This document shows, one piece after another, positions 49,975 through 59,300 of a stretch of 64,000 nucleotides of DNA; within the stretch, counting starts at the first letter, position 1, and the number at the start of each line of letters is the position of its first letter. The notes under the pieces were generated by a model. It saw nothing but the letters and a program-made list of their open reading frames with translations. It had not been told where the DNA came from and made no database searches. The stretch is taken from the NCBI GenBank assembly GCA_017409205.1, contig JAFQTF010000005.1:1-64000 (forward strand), in the 5' to 3' direction. Made by a program: the position numbers and the translations under genes. This DNA comes from Oscillospiraceae bacterium. GTDB lineage: Bacteria > Bacillota > Clostridia > Oscillospirales > Oscillospiraceae.

Positions 49975-50235
49975 TTACAGGATCCCCAGTTCCTTCAGTC
50001 TGGCCATAAACTCAGCAATGTCTGCCGCTGCTTCTTCAGCAGACACATCATACTCTGCCAATACGGCTCTGCAGATCTCCGCTTCATTTTCTGCCTGCGG
50101 CAGGATATCCCAGATGAAGGTACCCAGTTCGTTCAGCACGAACAGGCCGTTGGAATCGTACACCGTCTTTCCCACAGGAACCAGGATGGTGTCCCCTGCG
50201 ATGTCCCGCTTGATCAGTTCCTTCTTGATCTTCAT
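49975..50235 (-). CDS. PqqD-like peptide chaperone (RiPP recognition element)
   Basis: This is an 86-residue PqqD-family domain. PqqD-like proteins bind leader peptides of ribosomally made, modified peptides and present them to radical SAM enzymes. The sequence shows the beta-strand start (ELIKRDIAGDTILVPVG), the turn VYDSNGLFVLNELGTFIWDIL (the typical L-N-x-x-G-x-x-x-W-x-x-L pattern), and a helix ending DIAEFMARLKELGIL. It overlaps the radical SAM gene's stop in an ATGA. It is the last gene of a minus-strand operon that begins with the giant surface protein. Confidence 0.85.
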   Translation of the reverse strand: MKIKKELIKRDIAGDTILVPVGKTVYDSNGLFVLNELGTFIWDILPQAENEAEICRAVLAEYDVSAEEAAADIAEFMARLKELGIL

Positions 50236-51356
50236 TTTGCTTTCCTTTCTTCATAGGCCCGTCGGGTGTATTCCACGATCTCCTCTGCCCGCTTGCACAC
50301 ATACTCCGGAACCCCGTCAAAACGACCCGTCTCCGTGAAGTACACCGCTGCACAGGCGCCGCAGAAATCCTTATACCTGCAGCTGACGCATTTTCCCGGG
50401 GTCTTTATCTTTTCCGTCTCCTTCCGGATGGTTTCCCAGGCTGCATCGAAGCCCAGTTCCATCACATTCACTTCCGGCCTGGTCATCATCCCGCAGGGCA
50501 GCATCCGTCCGTCCCAGGTCATCCAGAAGCTGGTGCTTCCCGCACGGCACCGGACGCCCTCTCCCGCTTCCACCGGGCAGCCATCACTTTCAATGGCTTC
50601 CAGCTTCATCATGGCCTCTGCACGTTTTTCAAATTCTTCCGGGGTGAACCGCAGAAGATCCCACGCCACACTGTATCGGGCCGATTCTCTGCAGCCCAGA
50701 CGGTTGCCGCAGCCGTACTGATCCCCATTGACACGGACAGAGGGGTACATGTAACTCGATGCCCTCACATTCACATCCAGCTCCACCGCATCTGCATAGA
50801 TCTGCGGCAGATCCGCCTTGTTATAGGGTGTAATGGACAGATTCAGACTCACATCCACACCTGCTTTTCTCAGGGCACGGATGTTCTCCTTCACCTGATC
50901 GTAGGCAGAGATGCCGCACATATTCCGGTAGGTTTCATTGCTGCCGCCGTAGAGAGATATATTAAACCGGAAGGGCGGGTTCTCCAGGAAGCGCTCCAGA
51001 ATTTCTCCCTTCAGCATGGAACCGTTGGAATTGATGGAAATCAGAAGACCCATTTCCCGCATACCGTCATAGATCTCAAAGAAGTCCTTCCGCACCAGTG
51101 GTTCGCCTCCGGTAAGGAGGACGAAGACCATGCCCTTGTCTCTGGCAGCTTTGGCGATATCCAGCCACTGCTTTGCCGTCAGCTCCTGCTTTCCGCAGGA
51201 ACGAAGCTGTGCATCCGTCATGTGGACATAGCACATGGGGCAATTGAAGTTGCACCGGGCAGTCAGTTCGAAATTTCCGGCGATGGGCAGGCCCAGCCGG
51301 CGGCCCTTGCTGTGAAGGTAGGTGGATACATAGGGCTCGGTACTGGTCTTTTTCAC
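50232..51356 (-). CDS. Radical SAM/SPASM peptide-modifying enzyme
   Basis: This is a 374-residue protein with the radical SAM cluster motif CNFNCPMC (residues ~34-41) and GGEPLVRKDFFEIYD (the GGE SAM-contact motif). The C-terminal SPASM-type Cys positions (~CRAG, CGMM, then CVSCRYKDFCGACAA) bind auxiliary clusters. Enzymes of this class form thioether, carbon-carbon or ether cross-links in peptides held by a PqqD-like partner. The start and stop overlap its two neighbours. The Cys-containing peptide encoded at 53064 is its likely substrate; which cross-link it makes is unknown. Confidence 0.9.
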   Translation of the reverse strand: MKKTSTEPYVSTYLHSKGRRLGLPIAGNFELTARCNFNCPMCYVHMTDAQLRSCGKQELTAKQWLDIAKAARDKGMVFVLLTGGEPLVRKDFFEIYDGMREMGLLISINSNGSMLKGEILERFLENPPFRFNISLYGGSNETYRNMCGISAYDQVKENIRALRKAGVDVSLNLSITPYNKADLPQIYADAVELDVNVRASSYMYPSVRVNGDQYGCGNRLGCRESARYSVAWDLLRFTPEEFEKRAEAMMKLEAIESDGCPVEAGEGVRCRAGSTSFWMTWDGRMLPCGMMTRPEVNVMELGFDAAWETIRKETEKIKTPGKCVSCRYKDFCGACAAVYFTETGRFDGVPEYVCKRAEEIVEYTRRAYEERKAK

Positions 51357-52210
51357 AGGATCTCCTCCTTTTTCAGCATTTCCTCCAGGATACGGACGGC
51401 ATCCGCATCCGGGGTGCAGGGCATGTAAAACACCGGGATCTCCGCCGCCGTTTTCTGCACCAGGGCAGACACCAGTTCCATGTCCTGCCGGTCCCAGGTA
51501 TTGACGCTGATGCCCTCCCAGATCTTGGAGAAGGCCTCATAGCCCCGGAGCTTTCGGATGGTTGTTTTGGGTGCCTGGGCCAGATAGACGATGGCCGAGA
51601 GCGGCAGGCTCCGGTTTTTGCAATAGCTGGAACTGCCGCTGAAGGGGATGCCCTCTGCCAGAAGGGTGCCCTCAGAAAGCCGGACCGCCGCCCGGTCGCC
51701 GTTGATGATCTCCGCGCCCCGGTACCGGCGCCAAAGCTCCGCCTGGGTGGACTTGCCCGTTTCTGACGGTGCTGTGAACAGAATGGCTTTCCCCCGGTAT
51801 TCCACAAAGGCACAGTGGAAAACAAAGCCGTGATTCCGGGCTATGAGATGCTCCACCCCCATGGATTCCAGAACGGTCTTCACGCCGATGGTTCCGGAGT
51901 AGGCATTTCGTCTGGCCAGAACAGAGTGTTCCCGTTCCTGGTGCTCCACCCGAATATAAGGCAGACTTCCACCGATATCTCGGATCCGTTTGTCATCCGC
52001 GGCATAGATCCGGATGTTCGGGCCACCGCTGAGAAGCGTCCCCTGCGGTTCCGAAAACTCATCTGCAAAGCCAAAGCAAAACCGGTGGGGTGCAGATACA
52101 GCCTCCACCCGGAATTCTGACAGTCGCTGGTCATCGGTGTAGCATATCGCTTCCGGCATCTCCACTGAAAATTCCAGTCCGGCGAACCGGTAATACTTTC
52201 TCTGCATCAT
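51353..52210 (-). CDS. HPr kinase-like protein (possible peptide kinase)
   Basis: This is a 285-residue protein. The C-terminal half has the HprK P-loop FTAPSETGKSTQAELW (Walker A near 143-150), DRAAVR and PFSGSSSYCKN. The N-terminal ~130 residues are not like the HprK N-terminal domain. True HPr kinase phosphorylates the sugar-transport protein HPr; relatives inside RiPP clusters, such as the lasso-peptide kinases, phosphorylate a peptide. Operon position between a radical SAM gene and a membrane-anchored gene, with ATGA overlaps on both sides, points to the latter type. Confidence 0.8.
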   Translation of the reverse strand: MMQRKYYRFAGLEFSVEMPEAICYTDDQRLSEFRVEAVSAPHRFCFGFADEFSEPQGTLLSGGPNIRIYAADDKRIRDIGGSLPYIRVEHQEREHSVLARRNAYSGTIGVKTVLESMGVEHLIARNHGFVFHCAFVEYRGKAILFTAPSETGKSTQAELWRRYRGAEIINGDRAAVRLSEGTLLAEGIPFSGSSSYCKNRSLPLSAIVYLAQAPKTTIRKLRGYEAFSKIWEGISVNTWDRQDMELVSALVQKTAAEIPVFYMPCTPDADAVRILEEMLKKEEIL

Positions 52211-52998
52211 TGGCTGATGGTGACGAACAGGATCCGGCTGCCTGTATCGGATGCGTGGCGTGTCATGACCTGACGCAGCTCCCCGGCCTTCAGGCCTCCT
52301 TCGATGGTGACCTGATAGGTAATGCCGCCGTAGAGCAGATCCTCTGCCGCATTCTTATAATACACCTTGATGGTGCCGGAAATATCCTCTTCCAAAAGAT
52401 TGGTCACATTCAGGGCGCCATCGATGATCTGGATCTTCAGTTTATCCTCATGGAGGCTGACAGGCTCCTGGAAGTAAGCGACATTTTCCACCATGGGAAG
52501 AACGGCATCATAATCGGTTTCCCCGTTCCACTCCATCCGGTTCTGCTCCAGCAGGACCATGGTCTCCCCGGCAGGGAGGGTGGTGATCTGGAACCAGGCG
52601 GGGGTATCCCCCAGATCCAGGATGATCTTTGCATACTGGATATCCTGATCGCCGCTGTTTTTCACCACCAGCATCAGGATATTGGACAGGACTTCATCAC
52701 TTCCGTCCTCCATATAAAGGCCGGTATAGGGGCCGATGTCTGTGACAAAGAGGCCATAGCCCAGATTGACGCTGCCCTCCGGCACATCCATGGTCTGCTG
52801 CACAGTCTCCAGGGCAGCCATCTGTGATGCATCAGGTGTTGTCTGCTTCGGATCATTGTCTCCCCGTTTTGCACTGTAGAGCAGCAGAGCCATGCAGGCC
52901 GCCAGCAGCACCAGAATAACAGCGATCATGCCGCCCATGGGGCGTTTCCGGGGCTGGGCGGAAGCATATTTTCCGCCTTTGTTTTTACGTTTACTCAT
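52207..52998 (-). CDS. Membrane-anchored protein of unknown function in the RiPP-like operon
   Basis: This is a 263-residue protein with a basic N-terminus (KRKNKGGKY, RKRP), one membrane span at about 24-42 (MIAVILVLLAACMALLLYS) and an external domain of ~220 residues. The outside part has repeated beta-strand-like pieces (NILMLVVKNSGDQDIQYAKIIL, ETMVLLEQNRMEW). No Cys or catalytic motif is clear. I do not recognise a family. It is translationally coupled to the kinase-like gene; an exporter-associated or maturation-cofactor role is possible. Confidence 0.72.
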   Translation of the reverse strand: MSKRKNKGGKYASAQPRKRPMGGMIAVILVLLAACMALLLYSAKRGDNDPKQTTPDASQMAALETVQQTMDVPEGSVNLGYGLFVTDIGPYTGLYMEDGSDEVLSNILMLVVKNSGDQDIQYAKIILDLGDTPAWFQITTLPAGETMVLLEQNRMEWNGETDYDAVLPMVENVAYFQEPVSLHEDKLKIQIIDGALNVTNLLEEDISGTIKVYYKNAAEDLLYGGITYQVTIEGGLKAGELRQVMTRHASDTGSRILFVTISQ

Positions 52999-53021
52999 GG
53001 TAATTTACCTCAAATAGGATG

Positions 53022-53049
53022 AAAGCCGCGCCACGAAGGGCGCGGCTTT
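53022..53049 (-). terminator. Hairpin between precursor peptide and the processing genes
   Basis: AAAGCCGCGCC (53022-53032) and GGCGCGGCTTT (53039-53049) form an 11-bp stem with a 6-base loop. On the minus strand the following sequence is TCATCC, without a long T-run, so it should stop only part of transcription or protect the upstream RNA end. It lies 15 bases after the precursor stop codon. Confidence 0.6.
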
Positions 53050-53063
53050 CTTGGGGTTTGTGG

Positions 53064-53309
53064 TTAGGAGTTGAAGAGATCGCTTGTATCCACAGGAACA
53101 TGGTAGCAGACGCCATTGGCACCATCCTCATTTTTTGTCGTACAGGCGCCAATATCTGTGGTAAATACATTTTTGTTCTCTCGCTCATCATAAAAAGCGC
53201 AGACATACTTTACACTGTTATTAATAATGAAAAAGCAGTTGCCTGCAATATTTGTACTCAGCGCAAAGCTTTCATAGGCAATCTCGGGCTTGGAATAGGA
53301 TTTTTTCAT
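53064..53309 (-). CDS. Candidate modified-peptide (RiPP) precursor with four Cys
   Basis: This is an 81-residue peptide with AAAGGAGG before its ATG. The N-terminus (KKSYSKPEIAYESFALSTNIAGNC) has the leader look of clostridial precursor peptides: Lys-Pro-Glu near residue 8, an amphipathic stretch, then a small-residue motif before the first Cys. Cys are at 25, 37, 56 and 68: two pairs, each 12 residues apart. The rest is Asn/Thr/Asp-rich. It has no signal peptide and no membrane segment. It starts 14 bases after the giant gene, with the kinase, radical SAM and PqqD-like genes downstream. Confidence 0.75.
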   Translation of the reverse strand: MKKSYSKPEIAYESFALSTNIAGNCFFIINNSVKYVCAFYDERENKNVFTTDIGACTTKNEDGANGVCYHVPVDTSDLFNS

Positions 53310-53323
53310 ATTCTCTTCCTCCT

Positions 53324-56300
53324 TTAGCGGAACCAGCCGCCGAAGATGTTTTCCAGAACATGCTTGACTACCTTGGTCACCGTCTTCACAACGGTCTGGA
53401 CGATGGTGCCGATGGGGTTGTTGCCGGTTCCGGGTTTGGTTTCTTCGGGGACAGTTTCCTCGGGTTCGGTGGTTTCGGGAACCGTAGGTTCAGGCTCGGT
53501 GGTTTCGGGCACTGTTACTTCGGGTTCGGTGGCATCGGGCTCTTCCTCACCACCCTGAGTGGGGGCATTCAGAGAACGCAGGGTCAGGGTCGCTGCGGCA
53601 GGAGTCATGTACAGATAGGTCTCGTTGGCAGGGATCACGCCCTCGTCACCAAGTTCACTTGCAGGAGCAATACCGTTCTCGGTATTCTCCTCTCCGGTGG
53701 TCACAGCGCCATTGGGGTTGGAGGTATAGGTGGACTTGATGTTGGTCAGGGAGATAATGCCGCTGCTGCCAGAGTTTTTGATCACAATGATATTGTTTCT
53801 CCAGCCGGTGATATCGTAGTACATATCCGTGGTGGTATTGACAGAGCCTTCCTTCTCATTGAATACGGTACCCTTGCTGACAGTACCCTGATCGCTGACA
53901 ATATCGCTCTTGGCAATATTGCTGATCTTGTAGGTCACAGCTTCACCATTGGCACTCTTGATACCAAGGTGTACCCTGGCAATATTCTCAGGAGTCTCCA
54001 GCAGGAAGGCCACGCTCTGACCTGCATCCAGGTAGACCTCATTATTGGGACCGTAGCTGATGTAATCCCGAATCTGGGCATCGCCGATCTCGTCATCGCC
54101 ATCGATAAAGACGAGGCCTTCAATTTTCGTCTCTGTACTTTCATTACCCAGTGTATTCGCAGTAATGATCTTATCGCGCAGCTCGATGTAGCTGGGCCAG
54201 CCTTCGCTGTCAGCCACATAGGCATCCTGGATCACCTGGTTGCCTGCTCCGTCGTTGGCGGGGTCATAGATCCGGATGGCATCCAGATAGAAGTCGTAGT
54301 CTGTACTGCCTTCCACATTGTCGTATCTGGTGTTATAACTTGCTGTAATAACAGCCTTGTACTTACCATAGGTCAGATCATTCACCTGCATAACAGGGAT
54401 CTGATACAGGCTGTTATCTGCATTGGGATCAACAACCCACACATACTCAATGCCAGGAACTTCTGTGCCGACCTCAGGATTTTCAGGCTTCTCGGCCTTG
54501 GATTCTGCGGTTCCCCCAGCGGCTTTTTCGCCTAGGTACCGAAGCCACTGATTCTCATACACAGGCTCATCCACTGTGCCAACATTGACGGTTTCATACT
54601 TATACGTTACATTGTAAAGCCCCTTGGTATAACCGTAGTAGGTATCAACCAGACGGCTCACAAGCAATTCATCACTTTCGTTATACACATCCACATAAAT
54701 GGAACCGGTAGCATTGCTGGTCAGTGCAATAACATCAAAGCCGGTGCCCTTGAATTCGAATGTAGCCGTACCCTTGTTGTCGTAGTCCACATTGGCCTTC
54801 ATGGCGGAGCCCAGGGAGTAGGTAGACATGGGTATATTTACGGAATCAAATCCGTAGATATTGTTGGCATCCGTCAGGGCGTACTGACCGGGACGGTCTT
54901 CAGCCTGAACGCCATCCATCGTTTCGCCTGCTATATTCCACACCCATTTTTCATTGCTCTTGTCAACCTCCTGCCAGCCACCATTCCAGGTATAACTCTT
55001 CAGATTCACAAAGCTATCCTCATAATAGATGGTGGTAGCGGGGATGACAGTAACGGTATCGTAGTAGTAGCCGGCGTTCTCGTTGCCAGTGTACTGGGCG
55101 GCGTAGGCGAACTTCTCGTAGGTCTCCATCTGCATACCGTTGGCAGTATTCAGGGTATAACGAACCTTGCCGGTTTCGGTATTGATCTCAGCGGTACCAT
55201 AGGTGCCAGTGTGGTTATTGCTGAAGCCGGATGCCAGTGCAGCGGTATAGCCGGTCAGATCCGCACTGGTGGCTGCCTGAGCAGCTTCCACAGTGCCAAC
55301 ACCTGCCAGTCTGCCGTTCTCGCCGAACATATCATTGGTCAGAACGGAGATGTCAACGGGCAAACCGTAGTCGATGACTACCGTATCAGGCAGGGCCTGA
55401 ATCTTCCACACGACTGCGAACCAGACGACGGTGTGGGTATAGTCATAGCCAACCTCATTTACACTCATGTCCTTGGAGTAAGCAGATGCGTCCTCAGGAT
55501 CATAGTGCACAACATACGTGGTTGCTGTATCCTTCAGAGAAGTAATCGTCCAGCCGCCAGTGGTGTTGGAGTTGACTGTAACCGTGTAGGTTGCGCCGTC
55601 GGTAATCTTGCCGTCCTCACCATAAGTAGCATCGAACAGTGTATAACCGTCAGGCAGAACCTTTGCAGCCTCAACCGCATCAATTTCCTCATTGGTATTC
55701 AGCAGAACAGTATCGTACACAACGGGGTTGGTCACAGCAATTTTATTTGCAAAGGCGCCAGTCTGACCGGTAGTCTGGTTGTTGATGATGTTGCCGTTTT
55801 CGTCAACGAGGTAGAAAGCGTAGGAAACGTTTGCTTCCTTCCAGGGCATAACAGGAGAAACGGTATCCTTGTAGCAGGGGTTATGCAGATAGTTGTCGTA
55901 GTACAGGGTAGCATACTCGTTGGTGGGGTAGGAGCCTGCCTCACGGGTGCCTTCCATGGAACCATCCAGGTAGACATAATACCGCATAGCCAGCTCGGAA
56001 GTCTGGACAGTACCCATCTTCCAGTAGAAGGTCTCGGAGGGCAATACATTGGTGGATCCGGTAGTTGTTCCGTCCGCCTTGGTACCGGTGGGGATGGACA
56101 CACCCTCAACGGCAACTGCGGTAGCATTGGTATTGTACCAGAAGGACTGGGCGCAGATAACACCATCGATCAAAATGTTGCCGCTCTTTTTGTCGGAGTA
56201 AGCCACGGTGCCGTCAGTATTGAAGGTAACGGTTTCCAGAACCGTATAAGTTCCCTTACGGTCGCCGATCTTGTCTTCGGTGATCACACCATCCAGATAG

Positions 56301-59300
56301 TCCTGGCGGGTGTAGATATCATAGGACAGGATTTCGATCTTGGGGGTAATAGACTTGCTGGTGGTACTGGTACCATCAACGACAGAGTAATTGCTGACAG
56401 CCATCTGCAGGTTGTAGTCATCGCCCATCTGATCAACATAGCGGGCGTTGTAGGCTGCGTAGGCGATCTCGGAGCCGATGGCATCGAATGCATTGGCCAG
56501 TTCATCAGCCGTGGTAACCTTGTAGTAGTACTGGGTAGTACCGGTCTGCTCGGATGCCAGGGATGCAATGGACTTGTCCATGCTTACCTCTGTGACGTTG
56601 GTATCCGCCTGTGCGTCGAAGGAGATGGAGAACATCTTTGCGCCCAGACCGGAAACCATGTACATATTGTCTTCATTGGTTTCAGCTGCCCAGTAGGCAT
56701 CCTGCTTGCGGATAACCTCATAGGTTTCACTGGGATCACCCTTGATGGCGTTGGCCATTCGGTGCTCGTTGCGCATGCCGTCACCGTTGTGGTCAACTTC
56801 ATCGTAATAGTAGGCGTGGGTCGTACAATTCAGGTTGGTGGTAGTCAGCTGGTTTGCGGTCCATGCACCGGTGATCCAGTTATTCCACAGAGAAGATGCA
56901 CCCTGAGAATGGTAGTAGTTCCACTGCATGGCTGCGCCGTCGGACATGAAGATGACATACAGGTCACGCTCTTCGCTGCCGTTTGCCTGCTTGATGGCAT
57001 AGCCAAGCTGATAGATGGCATCCATGGCATAGTCATAGTTGGTACCGGAGGCGTAATTCAGGGTGTAGCTGTTTGCCAGATCTGCGGCATCGATAAATGC
57101 ACCTGCACCGAGGGTACCGTCACCGGTATAGACCTTTGCTTCACTGTCTGCAGCATAGGAAATATCGTCAGACATGGTATCGGCGCCATCCCGGGCATAG
57201 GCACCGGAGGAGAAGAAACCATTGAAGTCGGCAATGGCAACACGCAGGTCCATCAATGCGCCGTCATCACCGGGGGTCTTGAACTGCTTGATCATTTCCA
57301 CCAAAGACTCTTCCAGAACCTTAGCACGGGTCTTGGAGGAGCCGGTGACGGTGTGGCTGGTCATGGAGGAGGAAGTATCCAACATAACGATGACGTCGGC
57401 GCCCTTCTTGATGGGCACGCCGGAGGCGGAGACTTCCACCTGTGCGATACCGGAGGACTGGAAATCGATGCCGGTACCGGTCTTGTTGACCTTGATAGAG
57501 CCTTCGTTGGGATACTCGGGATAGTTATTGACTGCACCGGGTTCCTTGGCATTGACTACCACTTCCACAGTGCCCAGAACCTCGCCGTTGTAGCTGATCT
57601 GAACCCAGTAGGAACCGGGAACGTTGCCGTTGAACTTGTTCAGCCAGGTCCAGGTCAGAGCGCTGTCCTCCAGTTCTGTGGGGTTGGATCCATCAGCACT
57701 GCTGGAGAGATAGCCGGTAATGCCCGCCTTGACCGTATTCATGGCTGTGGTGGCAGACTTGCCGTTGGGCAGGGTATAGACCGTGTTGCCCTCAAGATGG
57801 GCATAGATGGAGCCGCCGGGAGTACCGCCGGTGGTACCGGTGTACTTGTAAAGACGGACGCTAACAGCTGTATAGTTGCTCTCCTCGCTGACGGTGAATC
57901 TGCTGCCGTTATAATACAAGGTACGCTTAGTGCCTTCATTATCATACAAGCAATAGGTACCATCACCATTGTTAATTACACCGTCCATATAGGAAGCAGA
58001 CTTCTCGCCAAGATAGATGTAATAGCCAGACTGATGCAGACCATAGCTGCCTCTGGTAAAACCATAGGTGCTGTTCCAATAATACTCGTAATCACGGGTC
58101 GTGGTGGTCACAGTTTTACCATCAGAGGAAATATTGACGGATTCAGCCGTAGAAGCCGAAGTGCCACTGGTGTGCAGAGCAAGCGCCTGGGTCTCTGCCA
58201 CAATGATGTATTTATTACTGGAGCCAGCATCAATGCCGTCGGTATCCAGGGTATAGGTATAGCTGCCACCGGTGGCTTCGGTTTCACCGACGTAAGTCCA
58301 GCCATCCTTAATGCCGGTTTCATATTCGACGTTGACTCTCACTTCGACATCCGCCAGCTTGATGCCGTCCTTGCTGATGCGCAGGGTGTAGGGGCCAATG
58401 TTCTTGCCATCGTAGGTATCGACCCAGGTCCAGGACACATCATCATCGCTGATTGCGGTCTTGTCAGTGCCTTCGGCATTGGAGGCAGTGTAAACGGTAA
58501 CCTTTTCCTTCACTGCTGCCACAGCATCCTCAGCAGAGGTGTTCATTGCCACTTCGTACTCAGGTTCGCTTTCAACAATGTAGTAGGTGGTGGTCGCAGG
58601 AACGATGACCTCGGCGGTGCCCAGAACGGTGCCATTGTAGGAAATGGTCACAGCATAGTCACCGGGAGTATTGGAATTATAGTTGGGATCCAGAGTCCAG
58701 GTCACAACACCGTCATCAGCAGTCTGTTCGTCGCTGTAGTCCGCAGCGGTGGCATACTTGATGGTGATACCATTCTTGACAGCAGCCAACGCATCAGCAG
58801 CAGAGGTGCCGGGAGTGACAGTATAGCTCAGGTCGCCTTCCAGCTTGCCGTAGAGGCCGCCATCACCCGGGATGGTGCTGTCATAGGCAAACAGGTAGAC
58901 AGAATATGTTGTACTGGAGTAACTATTTACCCGGGTACCTGTCCAGCCATTATTATACCTTACAAAATACTTTCTTCTATTATTGTCTGTTCTATAAATC
59001 TGATATTCGCCATTACCCTCATTCCCAATGGTCATATTAGAACTACTGGTATTCAGAGACAGCCTGCCATCGTTGGGGTATACATAGCGACCCTGGTTCG
59101 CAAATGCGCTGCTGCTGGTTCCATTGGAAGCCCAGCTGATAGCAGTGTCATCAGCAACGGTAATCGTTCCGTTGCTGATGGTCACCTGTGTGCGGCCAAC
59201 CGAACCATTGTTGTTGGTCAAAACATAGGCGATACCATTGCTACTGGTATTGACAATCAGGTACTTGGTATTCGCATTGACGCCATCGGTATCCAGAACA

